DNA from: Nephrocerus scutellatus | Lineage: Eukaryota; Arthropoda; Insecta; Diptera; Pipunculidae | Assembly: GCA_947095585.1 (NCBI GenBank) | Contig: OX352765.1 | Coordinates: forward strand, 73,577,976 to 73,641,975 | Direction of reading: 5' to 3' | Length of the DNA: 64,000 bases | Shown here: piece by piece, positions 1 through 11,589 of the stretch | Layout of the letters: each line of letters opens with the position of its first letter | Position numbering within the stretch: the first letter of the stretch is position 1 | Notes under the pieces: generated by a model | The model's input: only the letters and a program-made list of their open reading frames with translations | What the model was told of the DNA's origin: nothing | The model's database searches: none | Position numbers and translations under genes: made by a program

Positions 1-1120
1 GAACATTATTCTTCTTATAAAACGGATACTGGAACACGATCTTAGCAAAAGGAATAGAAAAAACGGTTTGCACGAGTAACTTTAACGTTTTTATGTATTT
101 TTTATTTCCGAAATGCAAAGTATTTCATGCAAATTTTCATTTTAGACTTCCGTTAAGTTAGCTTGAAATTGTTAAATGCCACAAATTTAGTGTTTCCATA
201 TCTGAATTAACAAGCTATTGAATATTTTTAAATTCTTGTTTTGTTGTGTTTCTTTGTCTTTGATTAAAAATTAATTTCATATGCAAAGTTAACTAATGAT
301 TAGTCACTGTTTGTGATTTGGATTTTTTTTTTTAAGATAAATTGATATCATTCTTTTTGTGCCTTTTCCCACGGCACGACATCCGTAGCTAAAGGTTAAA
401 AGTACATATTCAATACGAGATTAACAACCTTTAATAGGTGAACTAGTTTTCAAAGCGCGCCTGTGCAGCTGCTAATCAAAAACTTTTGCAAAAACTTTTA
501 AATCTTTTTTTTTTTTTGGATTCGCAACATTGCTAACATATAAATGATATGACTTGTTAATTAAAATTTCTTCAAAATTAGCAAATCAGTTTAAAAGTGA
601 GCATTAAATTTCGTTAATTTTAGACTAATGATGCTAATAATGACACACATGCATAGATACATATGTTAGAAATTTTGCATAAAATGACTTACCTTTCTTA
701 TTTGGTAGTTTTTTTTTTTTAAGTTATCACACACGCAAGGGGTTTAAAGTATATATGAGACGAAAAAAGGATATATCTATGAGTGTGTATATAAAATACC
801 AGTGGGTAATAGTATTCCAAATTCTTCTTGTTCGGTTAAAGGACGAATCTACGTATTCTTAACAGCACGTACCAAAAATAATTGATTGTAATTTAATGTG
901 CAATTGGAAGGCAGAGGCGAAATGCAACTGGCCATTTCATCTGAGCACCGCTGGTGGTAGGTAGACCGTTGTCCACCATCCTGCCAGTCATTTAAGAGTT
1001 ATCATGATTCCAGTAATGTCATAGTGTTTTCATGGAATAAGAATTTCGGAACAGTGTTAATAGCTACTGACGGAAACGCACAGAACAAATTTGAAGATTA
1101 GATTCGCGAAATATATTTAA
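1..1120. other. AT-rich DNA, no gene seen
   Basis: This stretch has homopolymer A/T runs and short AT-rich blocks, with no reading frame that looks coding and no repeat shared with the rest of the window. A slightly GC-richer patch at about 905-990 (around the cgctggtggtaggtagaccg motif) was inspected on both strands and not recognised. Confidence 0.5.
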
Positions 1121-1124
1121 TAAC

Positions 1125-2712
1125 ATAAATCAAACTCTTAAACCACGTAATATTCCCGCGGTTCCGGATTTAAAAATTCCAAATGACGCAGGGTGCTTCA
1201 TTTCACAAGCGGGGTTTGATATAAGAACTACACCAATCGCCAATAACCAATTTATTGTTGGCCAAAGTATTAAGAAGTTCCAAATTTTTGGTTCATACTT
1301 TAAAAAGGTTCATCAAATTGAAACATTGTCTAGTAACTCTGCTGAGATGGTGAGCGAGGAATTGGGAAGATTTCGCCATTCGACCAATTACCCTCGATCG
1401 GTTTAGATGACATCTCAAATGTGTTGTTAAAACATCATTCGGTCGTAATCATACGGAAATACTGCACTACTTTTAACAACTTGCTCAATCTTGCACTACT
1501 TCCCAAATTGCTGGAAAATATCTAAGGTTTTTCCTGTATTGAAAAAAAGATCCTTCTGATCCGAAAAATTACAGGCCAATTAATCTCATGCCTAATATCG
1601 GAAAAGTTTTCGAAGTGGTTATTAGTAAGTCCATTTTGAACGCGTACGAACGAAATGAGATTATTCCGCGGAACCAGTTTGGGTTCAAGAGAAACTACTC
1701 GACAATTCACGCGGTTACCAAATTGATTTCGGATGTCAACTGCCATTTTAATGATAAGAGAAGCACTGTTGCTTATCTAGTGGATATCAAAAAAGCCTTC
1801 GACACGGTTTGGACCGACGAGTTAATTTATAAAATTATTATATGTGAGCTCCCACATCATTTAATAAAAATGATTATATCAATGATATAGGAAAGGAAAT
1901 TTTTGCTAACGGATAGAGAAAATATGACAGATAAAACATTTAATATTGCTAATGGTCTACCGCAGGGCTCAGTACGGAGCCACTATTGTTCAACATATAT
2001 AATTCTGAAGTACTGAAGGACGTGAACGAGTCTATAGCATGCGCTGACGACATTATACTCTACGCACACGGATCAAGAATCGAAGAGATTCAAAGAAAGC
2101 TCCAAGACAAATTCGACGAGTTTCAGGCATATTGTGAAACTTGGCTATTCAAAATGCGAAGTTATCCTGTTTCGGCCCCCTCTAAGGCGCGGAAATCACG
2201 ATCTGCGTCGGAATTGGAAGAACCTACAACTGACTGGTGCGCAAATGGTTTTCGGATGCCAACAAAGACTGTCGTGCGATATTTGAGTGTCTATTTGGAC
2301 CAGTTTCTGTACTATAATGGACACGTAAATATTGCATTAGAAAAATCAAGAGCCACATTTATGTCACTTAAAAAGCTTTTCTATCCACGCGGTCTTTGAA
2401 GTGATGTCAAGATCATCTGCTACCAGGATTTTGTTAGACCACTTTTGACCTATGCGTGTCTAATATGGTGGAATATAAGTCCATCATATATGGAAAAAAT
2501 CCGCGTTTTTGAGAGTAAATGTCTTAGAGCATGTATGCGTATGTATAAAAGCAAACTTTCCAACTACAGACATTATATGTCAAACAAAAAACTTCTGGAT
2601 GCGCCGGTCCGATACCGATAATCTACCATCTAGAAGGGTAAACGACAAAACAATCCGGCATGTTCCTAATATTGATCAGAATGGAAATGCGTCCTGGAGA
2701 TACTGCAGTAAA
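1125..2712 (+). mobile_element. Degraded Jockey-like LINE, reverse transcriptase remnant
   Basis: This is a non-LTR retrotransposon remnant on the plus strand. The stretch up to about 1500 reads in broken frames like the linker between endonuclease and reverse transcriptase. From about 1500 the RT signature appears in order: WKISKVFPVLKK and a YRPI-like motif, then GFKRNYSTIHA (fingers), VDIKKAFDTVW (palm motif A, with its catalytic Asp) at about 1783-1812, and GLPQGS at about 1953-1970. A frameshift directly after GLPQGS separates it from the catalytic-box region at 1986-2399, where the usual Y/FADD box reads CADD. The C-terminal 'thumb' continues in changing frames to about 2700. Stops, the frameshift and the altered box make it inactive. 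The clade (Jockey group) is judged from motif style only. The 3' end abuts a SINE tail. Confidence 0.85.
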
Positions 2713-2800
2713 TAATAATAATATTCGGCGCGACAGACCGTTGTGGTCCAAGGCCGAGCTTCTCGCGACCATTTGTGTTGTGCATGCATATGTTTCGATT
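2713..2800 (-). mobile_element. Inverted 3' end of SINE family (copy 1a)
   Basis: This piece begins with aataataataatattcggcg and matches the 3' tails of the SINE copies at about 25.6 and 55.6 kb. Read on the minus strand it ends in a (TTA)n tail. Homology stops near 2795, in the middle of the SINE body. It lies head-to-head with the plus-strand SINE body that follows, so it is either a partial second insertion or an inversion product. Confidence 0.75.
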
Positions 2801-2805
2801 TCCTG

Positions 2806-3048
2806 GTTCGAAAACCAGTAACACCAAATTTTTCACGGTGTCCCACCTCTCGCGAATGGGTGACAAACGTTCCGAGAGTTATAACTTGTCACGGAAAGCA
2901 TCTCAATTCGCCGTTCGGATCCGACCTTAAATTGTAGGTCCCTTCAATATGTGTCCAAAAATATACATGCGCAACACAAGTGGTCGCGATAAGCAAGGCC
3001 TTGGGCCGCAATGGTCTGTCGCGCCGAATGTTATTATTATTATAATCC
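2806..3048 (+). mobile_element. 5'-truncated tRNA-derived SINE (copy 1b)
   Basis: The body starts at a B-box-like ggttcgaaaacc at about 2813. It continues through segments shared with the reverse complements of the 25.6- and 55.6-kb copies (a cacggtg block, tgtcacggaaagc, ttcgccgttcggat, the conserved terminal cggcgcgaca-type block) and ends in a (TTA)n tail near 3045. The A-box half of the tRNA-like head is missing, so Pol III transcription from this copy is unlikely. It has no coding capacity. Confidence 0.8.
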
Positions 3049-3084
3049 CTATAACCATTTTCCACCTTAACTTTAATTTGGAAG

Positions 3085-3400
3085 TACATATATATTTTGT
3101 TTGTTTCTTATACAAATCCACACTATTGATCATATTAATTAATTTTTTAGGGATGCTTCACTGATGTGTGGATGTAACAGTAAGCATATTTTAGCCGAAC
3201 CAAACCACTTTTGGTGGGTTAAATTTGCTTTTCATTTATAATCTACACACAAGTACTTAATTGTAGTTGGTAACGTATATTTATCTTATTATAAAAATTT
3301 GAAATGTTTGTTTTTTGCCTATATTAGTGTCGATTCGATAGTTTTGGGTGGGGGTAAGGAAAACTGGAAAACGCCAGGTATTTTCGGTAGTAAAAAATAA
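3085..3400 (+). repeat. Dispersed repeat, copy A (pair with 52825-53115)
   Basis: This copy shares an ordered series of blocks with 52825-53115: an atatttgtttgtt-like start, cacactattgatc, agggatgcttcact, gtaagcatatt, acaagtacttaattgta, aacgtatattt and aacgccaggtatttt. Identity between blocks is moderate, with indels. No coding potential or terminal repeats were found, so the class is unknown. It lies between a SINE and a Helitron-like element. Confidence 0.65.
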
Positions 3401-3424
3401 AACCCAAAAATTGTTTTATATTTA

Positions 3425-3705
3425 TCTATATATATATAAAAATCTCGTGTCACGGTGCTTGTACTCCAACTGCTCCGAAACGGCTCGACTGATTGTTATT
3501 AAATTTTTTATGTATATTTGGTAGGTATGAGAATAGGTTTTAAAGTGAAAAAAAAACGTTCGAGAACGACTGGACCGATTTGGCTAACTTTTATTTTATA
3601 AATTCGCCATAGTTATTTCGATATATAGCTTTTCACAAGTTCACAAAACAATCACAAACAAATTTTTTGAAAGTGGGACAGGACAACGTCTGTCGGGTCA
3701 GCTAG
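3425..3705 (+). mobile_element. Small Helitron-like element, copy 1
   Basis: The 5' end reads A|TCTATATATATAT and the 3' end GCTAG|T, the Helitron pattern of TC...CTRR inserted between A and T. A short hairpin (GACAG 3677-3681, CTGTC 3690-3694) sits 7 nt before CTAG. The interior has the insect-repeat block caccgtgacacgaga (in complement) near the 5' end and a 'cgagccgttt'-type block. A second, oppositely oriented copy lies at 36165-36637. At 281 bp it codes for nothing and would depend on proteins from an autonomous element. Confidence 0.65.
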
Positions 3706-3719
3706 TAATTATATATATA

Positions 3720-5580
3720 TATATAGTTATATACTCTCTGTATGGTTTATATGAGACTGAAACCAATAAATCGTTCTACTTAACACCTCATTTCTTTAAA
3801 GCAGCAAAGGTCTTTGACTATTATTTCATATCCATATGCAATGCATTCAATTATATTCGAATTATTGACGAGTGGTAATGGTTTGATTATGCAAATGTCT
3901 CCAAACCACACCCAAAGAAAAATAAAAACATTTTAATACCAAGCGAAATGTCAAAATTCCGTGCCTTTTGGGGTATGTATGTCGACCGTCATAAGATAAC
4001 TCCCACGGATTAACCAACCACTGCGATTGCCCACTGAGAGGTGATACGAATTATACCGCACTCTACTAGCCATATTTAAAATAAAGTGCGCCGCATGCGG
4101 CATACTTAAATATTTCACATAACCGCAAATCTCCCAATTGGCAAAAGCAAACAAATTTATTGCAATAAGAAATGCGCAAAACGCGCATTTTTTAAGTCTC
4201 CCCAAATATTAAGAGGTCAACGCGCATGCATTCACGAAAAATTTTAAGTAATTTCGCCTTGGATATTTTTTGTTTGTTTATTTATTTATAGTTATCTGTC
4301 AGCGCTGTAGTTTATTGCAATTTACATTATACGAGTATTTTGAAAATTCACATTGTAATCGATTGCATACTTGGCGAGTACAGAGCGACCTGATAAAATG
4401 AATGGAATACCACGTTTTGGCTGACTAAGCCAAAATTAAGGCGCAAAGAAACAAAATTCGGTTCGATTGTTATATACCTATTTCTATATACGTCCATTAT
4501 ACGTACATTACATTCACATAATTGTCTGATTGTCTCATCAAAATACCAAATATGAAAGGTTAGCTATTTTAACTGATAGATACTGATTTCAATGGCAAGC
4601 GGTGCAGATATGAAAAAATGGTCACAGTTTCAATTAAGATCGTCGTTCTTGCATCTTTTTAAATTGAATTTTGCCGACATCATCGAGTGAATAGCCGTTG
4701 GCGGTACATATGTATGTAGAAGAATTTTGATTATATTGGTTGTTTATTTTGTATTTCTAATATTATTATTTTTGGTGGTATTTAGGTCAGTTACGAAACT
4801 GGCGATGGCCTTTCACTAAGGAACTTTAGAATTAGTTTCAAATTGAATTAAAATAACAAAAATTGGTGCAGAATATCTTTTTTGAATCTGACCTTTTAAT
4901 ATGCTCTATGATTAATCATTATTTAATAAGCAACATATTAACCCATCAGTAAAAGTTCAAGAGTTTAAAATGAAAGAGTTTAAGATGAAAGAGATTTGTT
5001 GTAAAGTTATCTACAGAAATAAAAAACAAACACATACTAAGTTGAACTATCCTAACAGCTTTTATTGACTAATAAATAGAAATGAATGCTTTTTCATATT
5101 GAAAGAACTAATTAATTGCAAATTGTGGTTTTCACAGAAATATTTTTACTTGCATTTTATACCTTTGTATTTTCACAAAATATTGCTCGTGAAGACGGTA
5201 AATTTTATTGCTATTAGAAAGCTTAAAGACTACCTACTAAGGTCTTATTTTACCCATCTGAATTTTGGTACTTTGCTGCAGTTGAGAAGAAACGAAATGT
5301 TGAGAACTTTCCTTGATAAGATCAAGTCACTGACCAGACGACTGGCTTTCCTAAAAGGGTTTTTTTTCAAACCCAATTTTACTCTAATTCTATGCTCAAG
5401 TCTCATGGTACAATAACATAATATGTACGAGTACCTATGTCTTTAGGAAGTAGCTCACCCCGTTAGCAATGTGCATCATTGGTGACATAAAAAAAGGTTT
5501 TTTTTACTTTAATATCATTGACCTTATATTCTGGACATTTTTAATTACTTTTGTATATTTTTTGCACTTTGTTGCGGTCC
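3720..5580. other. No gene or known repeat recognised
   Basis: AT-rich sequence with a few chance open frames. The frame at 3951-4205 (-) and the one at 5099-5416 (+) have AT-driven composition (Phe, Leu, Ile, Lys) and no motif. A TATATA microsatellite lies at 3712-3726. Confidence 0.45.
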
Positions 5581-5584
5581 GCTC

Positions 5585-6185
5585 AACCACACGAAGTCAT
5601 ACAACGAAAAATCCAGCTGTAGCAGCACTGAAAGACCCAGATGTGAAACTGCAATATGTATTCCGCATACAACAGTCACTCTCTGAGATACAGCCCCAAA
5701 CCCTAGAGTCTAAATGGGGAAAAAAAGTAAATGCGTATACGGAAGCAGCCTTAACCATTTTAGGTTATCCCGACAAAACTAGATAAGAATGGATATCAGA
5801 AAGCACATGGAACACCATTCGTGAACGCCAATAACCCATCAAAGCAGAGCTGAACGCGGTCTCGGGTGCCAAGCGAAGCGCATTAGCGCGGAAGTATAGG
5901 GATCTGTACCGGCAAGTTGGCCGTTCAGCTAGGAACGACAAACGAGCATGGCTAGGTGACATCGCAACACAAGCAAAGCAAGCCGCTGATAGTAGATAAT
6001 ACTGCACAGTCTACCAACTCGCTCGTAAGCTCGCCAACAAGAAACACTACATCAACTACCCTGTTTAGGCAATAGACGGCTTTTTGATCCTTATGGAGGG
6101 ACAACAATTAACCCGCTGGACAGAACATTTTAAGAATGTTTTGAATTGTACTTCGCCAGGCACGTCCATCAACCCACATATAGAA
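5585..6185 (+). mobile_element. RTE-clade LINE fragment (endonuclease-RT linker)
   Basis: In broken plus-strand frames this reads as the region between the endonuclease and RT domains of RTE-type LINEs. Visible blocks are DPDVKLQYVFRIQQSL, ESKWGKKVNAYTEAALTILG, ARKYRDLYRQVGRSARNDKR and, near 6100-6150, QQLTRWTEHFKNVLN. The last block aligns with DQLKRWKQHFSTVLN in the inverted RTE at 8183-9828. Stop codons at about 5784, 5836, 5998 and 6066 break the frame. Neither RT nor endonuclease core is present. At 6185 it stops abruptly against a satellite array. Confidence 0.8.
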
Positions 6186-6545
6186 TTTTTTATATTTCGA
6201 GTATGACGCATGTCGGAAGTCGCGTTTCACGTGTGGCGCGTGTGATAGGTTGCAATTTTTTTTTCGACTTTTTTGAGATAATTTTTAACCACCTTCCACA
6301 CGACCTAGAGAGTTGAAATTTTGTGACTATCTAAGTCCACAATAGCATTTTTTTATTCCACGTATGACGCGTGTCACGTTTCGCGTGTGGCACATGTAAT
6401 GGTTTGAATCGCGCCATTTTCTTGTTTTTTGAGGTCTTTTTTAACCACCTTTCGCACGACATAAAGGTCTGAAATTTTGTGAGCGACCCATTTTGATATA
6501 CCGCTTTTGACGCGTGTCGCGTGTGGCGTGTGTGAAGCATGGAAA
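6186..6545 (+). repeat. Satellite family, short array of about 2.3 units
   Basis: The tandem units (about 150-165 bp) share blocks with the array at 58020-58765: ttaaccacctt, cacacgacctagagag, a poly-T 'ttttttgag' stretch and tgacgcgtgtcgcg-type segments rich in CGTG. Open frames across it are by-products of the repeat. Units are diverged from one another, so this is an old or unhomogenised array. Confidence 0.8.
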
Positions 6546-6549
6546 AAAG

Positions 6550-7900
6550 AAAATCCTTCGAAAAAACCAGATATTTTGGCGATTATTACCAAATTATTAT
6601 TACTGTATGGCGTGTTTCGATGTTTATATAAAAGTTTGTACTCAAAAATCAAAGTTTTTTTACATTTACTTGTTTTATTGTAAACATTTATTTTAAGAAA
6701 TGTATTAAAAATAATTTATAACGTAAAAGCAGGATTCTCAGCGTAGCTATGTTTTGTATTTATGATTGAAGTCAACCAAGCGTAGAGTGATCAACAAATC
6801 AAAAAATCAAAATTTCCAGATCGGAACATACGAGTATCATCACCATATTAAAAATATTTTTTTTGCTACACAGTTGTTGTTAATCCGACAAACAAACGAG
6901 GCGTACATAGATAACGAATGAAAGGTAAAAGTTCACAGATGCTATGAATATCTCTTCAAGAAAAAGGAAATAAACCAGACGATAAATAAAAAAAGATGGT
7001 TTGATGAGATTTTAATTTGATTTCATCACCAATAATTGACTTCCACCACACCAGTAAACAAAAAAACCGAGAAGAATGGTGAACTGGTTTTTTCGAAGTC
7101 TTTAAATTTTCCCTTCATTTAGGGTCATTATAATAATTGGTTTATAAGAGTGTTAAAAATAAATCAAAAACCAGTAGCAGACGAAAATAGCGTTGACTTT
7201 TCCCCCTCTTTCCTGTTGTATACGATATAATATAATACCACATATATGCGTCGACTTTTGTATTATATTAATTAGTAGTAATTTTAATCTTTTCAAATTT
7301 CAATAAAAAAAAATCTGAATACATTAACTTATGTCAGTTTTTCTATTTATAGATACCAAAATATTTTTCCTTTGTTTGAGTTAAAAAATGATTAAGTTAC
7401 ATGCCTAAAATATGTGTAGAAAACGATTTAAAACCAGTCTTTGCTTTGCTAAATTTTGGTCTTTACGAAATACCAAAAGTGTGGAAAATCTACGTAAGTC
7501 GTAATCAATTAATACTAATCCCATTGTGCTCTCAGTTATAGCATAGATCAAGTATACCTCGGGACAAATTTTTTTCTGTGAAATTAAATAAAATGAAACA
7601 AAATAAAGCCATATTTGTAGGACTATAAATATAAATACTTGACTCGAAAATTTTGATGCATTCTTTACATATTGTGGTCCTTGCACTTTTTGATATCCAT
7701 TTGTTTCAAGCATTAAACTGGTATTAGTATTGGCCAATGTTTATTTTAGCATATTTAGCTATCCTGATTTGTTTCTTTATTCCATACATGGACTATTAGT
7801 TCAATGAAATCGTTGGTGCAATGCAGGCCTTGAGAATTTAATCGGCTCCACATGGATCCCATCTGATCCCGAGGCATAATTGTTTTGAAGCCATAAATCA
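6550..7900. other. No gene confidently recognised
   Basis: AT-rich sequence. One minus-strand open frame of 110 codons (7405-7737) has two hydrophobic segments, but there is no independent support that it is coding (see rejected items). Confidence 0.4.
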
Positions 7901-7902
7901 TA

Positions 7903-8182
7903 CGAGGGGTGACGTAAATGTTTTTAGAAAATGGTCATACTAGTGCTTTCCGATGTAAATCTCGATGTCAGTCAAAAAGTTTAACATTTTTGGAGGTTAC
8001 GTTTCTCAAACGTAATCTGTCAGTTCGCATCGCAACATTGTTTTTTATTTACTTGAAATCGCTATATGTACTTGAATTATAGCGTGAAAATTTTCTTGTG
8101 ATGAATTTTTACGATTTTCGAAAGGGGCTAACTCAACAACAGTGCTTCGAATCACTTCATTCGACTTTTGGCGACGAAGCAC
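7903..8182 (+). mobile_element. Mariner (D34D) copy 1, 5' end and N-terminus
   Basis: The left terminal repeat starts after TA at 7901-7902 (cgaggggtgacg... gtttttagaaaa) and resembles the inverted right end of copy 2 at 19751-19773. A 5' untranslated segment follows, matching the reverse complement of copy 3 around 54050-54150. The transposase N-terminus then begins near 8090 (FYDFRKGLTQQQCFESLHST). At 8182 the mariner sequence breaks off in the codons for FGDEA and an RTE fragment starts. The reading frame resumes at about 9829, with roughly 18 bp of mariner missing at the junction. Confidence 0.8.
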
Positions 8183-9828
8183 GTTTGTAATAGTTTTGTG
8201 ATAGTAGCGGTCACCTTCCAGGCTGCACCCATACAACAGCACAGATTCAAGATTTAAACGGCACAGAACATATCATGGACATCATTCCAAACACTGATTT
8301 TGCTTTGCCGATTCGGTTGACAATGTCCTGTTCGGTTCCACCTTCGGTCGAGACAATTCTCCCAAGATATTGGAAACTCTCTACTCTCTCTATCGGCTGT
8401 CCAGCAATGTTAACTTGAGTTACTGAGTTAGTGCCGAGGTTGATGATTTCGGTTTTGGTAGTAGTAATCTTCAAACCCGCTGCATTTGCCTCCCTTTCCA
8501 CATTTGTAGTCATTTGGTGCAGCTCCATAATCCTCTGTGAGAGTAAACAAACGTCGTCAGCGTAGTCGAGATGTTTGAGTTGAGATGTAAGAGTCAAACG
8601 AATTCCTCCGTTTCCAGTAGATAAAGCTGCGCGAAGCACATTGCTAATCACCACCAAACAGTATCGGCGATAGAATGCAACCTTGTCGGACCCCACTTGG
8701 GATCTCGAATTCCTCTGACAGCTTTCCTCTATGCAGCACATGACATTTAGAGCCATCATAGGTTGCTTTAATAATAGCTATTAGTTTATCGGGTATACCT
8801 CTGCTGCGCAAGGCGAGCCAGATAAACTGTCTGTTGAGACTGTGAAACGCCTTCTCAAAATCGATGAACAGCAGTTGCAGTGGTGACCGGAATTCAACGC
8901 ACTGTTTAATAATGATCCGCAGGGTGTTGATGTGGTCTACACAGGAGGATCCAGTGCGAAAACCTGCTTGGTAAGCATCGAGTGTATCTTCCAGATGTTC
9001 TTTAATTCGCTCAAGTACTACTTTGGCTATTACCTTTGCAATTGCAGGAAGAACACAAATGCCTTTCTAGTTTTCGCACTCCATAAGACTATCTTTTTTA
9101 GGGAGCTTGACAATCATTCCCTTCTTCCACCTGTCGGGGAAACTTTCTGCCTCCAAAGCTCTCTCTACAAGAGGACATAGAAGCTCTGCTGATGTCGTTG
9201 GAGCGGCACGCAGAAGCTCTGCGGGTATACCATCTAGTCCTACTGACTTGTTCTTTAGTCGTTGATCACGGTAGCGATCTCATCTTTACTGGGAGTTAAG
9301 GTACGAATTCGTTAAATTGTTAATTCCGGCAGCTCCGTTTGATTTGGGTGCATAAATTTGGCTTATACACTGTTAAGAACCGTAGAGAAATGCTGCTTCC
9401 ATCGCTTGAGCTGGTCCTCATCTGAAACGAGTACGGCACCATCTAGGCCTTTCACCGGATGTTGGCTAGAGCGGTGGCCATCTGTCAGCTCTGGTGATTT
9501 TGTAAACGTTTCTGCTATAGCACCTGCTCGCCGCTTCCTCTGCTTCTGTGGCCAGGTTGTTAATATAATTATGTTTGTCACGTCTTACACTACGCTGCAC
9601 TTCTCTCATGCTTCGATACAGGGAGTCTAGCTCTATCCTCGCTGCTGCATCCAATGTTCTTGGATGGTTGTCGGCAGTGAGCTGCTGATTGCTTCCACTC
9701 CTTGCGATAAATGATCCCTTAATTGTTGGCGTACTGCGGGGATAATTTAGCCGGTCGATGTTATACCTAGGCATTCGGATGATATTGCGGTTTCTTTGAA
9801 ATGATGCAGTACGTAGCTGGACAGTAGT
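8183..9828 (-). mobile_element. RTE-clade LINE fragment inserted in mariner copy 1
   Basis: The minus strand encodes, from high to low coordinates, a linker (about 9360-9780, ending DQLKRWKQHFSTVLN), then RT: the GLDGIPAELLRAAP block, RWKKGMIVKLPKKD, AGFRTGSSCVDHINTLR, FIDFEKAFHSLNRQF (palm A), and at 8247-8759 LKHLDYADDVCLLSQ (catalytic YADD) followed by ESFQYLGRIVSTEGG and IVNRIGKAKSVFG. This order and style are those of RTE elements. Stops and frame changes show it is dead. The C-terminal part stops at 8183 inside the segment that copy 63236-64000 continues (KRLQTFVNRCL), so the 3' end is missing. The flanks on both sides are mariner. Confidence 0.88.
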
Positions 9829-10763
9829 AGTTTATAATTGGTACACTAAATTTAAACGCGAACGATATTCACTCAACGTGTCGTCCAAAAACAGATGTTG
9901 TTCCAGAAAACATCGATGTTGTGAGAAAACTAATTGAAAAGGATCGTCATGTGACTTATCGGGAATTGGAGGCATGCCTAGGCATAAGTAACACCACCGT
10001 ATATACGATCTTACATAAACATTTAAGATGCGGAAGCTATTCGCACGTTGGATTTCACATTTTTTGACAGACGTTAAAAAACAGGTTCGCGTCGATTGCT
10101 GCCGCCAAATGTTTAAAAAATTCGTTGAAGGTACTTCCAAAAACGTATACAAGATCGTGACAGGTGACGACTCATGGATATTTGGGTATCAGCCGGAAAG
10201 AAAAGGGCAATTGACTGTTTGGGGCTTCCAATTCGAAGAAAATCCAACAAAAGTTGTGCGAGCTCGGAGCGTTTAGAAGCAAATGGTAGCGTGTTTCTTC
10301 ATGAAAACAGGTCATGTGGCTACTGTGGCTCTTGAAAATCAAAAGACAGTCAATTCGGTCGTTTGTTTACCTGAGATTTTCAACAAATTGAGAGAAAACA
10401 ACCCAAAACAGCGCATCATTCATTTGCATCACGATAATACAAGATCACACAAATCACATACAACAAGCGAGTATTTGAGCACTTAAACGATCGAATTGAT
10501 GGGTAATCCGGCTTACAGACCCGACTTTGCACCCAATGAATTCTTCCTGTTCCCAACAATCAAAGCTAAGATGCATGGACAACGATTTTTAACGCCTGAA
10601 GAAGCGGTTGAAGCCATGTTTTGGAGCTATCATCTTCGGACTGGAAAAGGGTTTCGATAAACGGTTTGAGCGTATGCCAAAGTGCATAGATCTTAAAGGC
10701 GAATATTTTGAAAAGCAATAAAGCAATTTTTGATGAAAAATTTCAATTTTTTATTACTTTTAC
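9829..10763 (+). mobile_element. Mariner copy 1, central and C-terminal transposase
   Basis: Continues the transposase interrupted at 8182. It aligns with copy 2: the block around VVPENIDVVRKLIEKDR, the helix-turn-helix CLGISNTTVYTILHKHL, first catalytic motif TGDDSW (usual GDES/T), second motif HHDNT at about 10427-10441, and third region APNEFFLFP, where the usual catalytic Asp is Glu. In-frame stops occur in the RARSV*KQMV segment (10275) and after EYLST (10486). Sequence matching the right end is lost after about 10763, so the right terminal repeat is missing. Inactive. Confidence 0.82.
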
Positions 10764-10769
10764 GGCCCC

Positions 10770-11190
10770 CTTGTTTTAAACTACTATACCGAATTGTGTA
10801 TTAATTAACTTCGCCGCAGTAAAGCAAATTATCGCCCATATCAAATAGTGTTGTACCACCCATGCAACCTCTTATAATATCCGTAAAAAAATTTAATATC
10901 GAAACACTCGTAGTTGTGAAAGTTGTACGTACTCGTATAAAGATTTTTTTACTCTGTTAAATGTCTGCTGCATGTTTGTAAGTGTTTAACACACGTCGAC
11001 GATTGAGTTGACATGATAACTAAATTCCGGATATCATTGATATTAAAATTACAGCCTAACAGAAGCATGCACATCCATGTTATTAATCTTTTTGGAAACT
11101 ATTTACAAAAACAATTTTTAATCGACAATATCCGGTGGCATATGAAACATATGATGAAGTCAAATTACCTAATTATGAAATTCTCTAAAT
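10770..11190. other. No gene or repeat recognised
   Basis: AT-rich spacer between mariner copy 1 and an ATTCTC-family repeat. No coding signal. Confidence 0.4.
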
Positions 11191-11195
11191 TAACT

Positions 11196-11445
11196 TGGGT
11201 CCCCCCATGTGTCTATGTGTTTGTTTGTCGCCAAATCTTGTGATCAATTCTTAATCCACTTCCTAAAACCCGATTTGGAACTGATGGGGCCTAAAGGTGA
11301 AGGTGATCCCGTAAACATTCCTTCAAAATTAAGGCAATTTCATTCAAACTTTACATACATGTGTATCTCCCTCCGATGAGAGAATTTACATGAAAAATGT
11401 TAATTTTATGGATTGTTTTTTATGGGTTGGTTTTTATTTTTGACT
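11196..11445 (+). repeat. ATTCTC-family dispersed repeat, diverged copy
   Basis: Contains the family blocks in order: tgtgtttgtttgtcgccaaa, atcttgtgatcaattctt, ccacttcctaaaacccgattt, acatgtgtatctcc, gagagaatttacatgaaaaa and a gggttggtttttt-like end. The 5' attctctatatta start is not visible. Non-coding; see 56980-57775 for the longest copy. Confidence 0.65.
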
Positions 11446-11589
11446 TTACCGAGGGTGGCGTTCTTTCTTCCTATTCTAAGTGTTTAGATAATACGATAAT
11501 TATATTATAGTTTTAAAGTCCCCAAAGCCTTACTTTGCGACTCGAAATATCTGAAGCCCACCAACACATTAAGATAAAAAGTTTCCGGC

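Noticed and set aside
5099..5416. Plus-strand frame of 105 codons
   Set aside because: Starts without ATG and is rich in Phe, Leu, Lys as expected from AT-rich DNA; no family resemblance.
7405..7737. Minus-strand frame of 110 codons with two hydrophobic segments, vaguely like an insect chemoreceptor
   Set aside because: Only composition supports it. No conserved receptor motif, no splice context, and hydrophobic frames are common by chance in AT-rich DNA.
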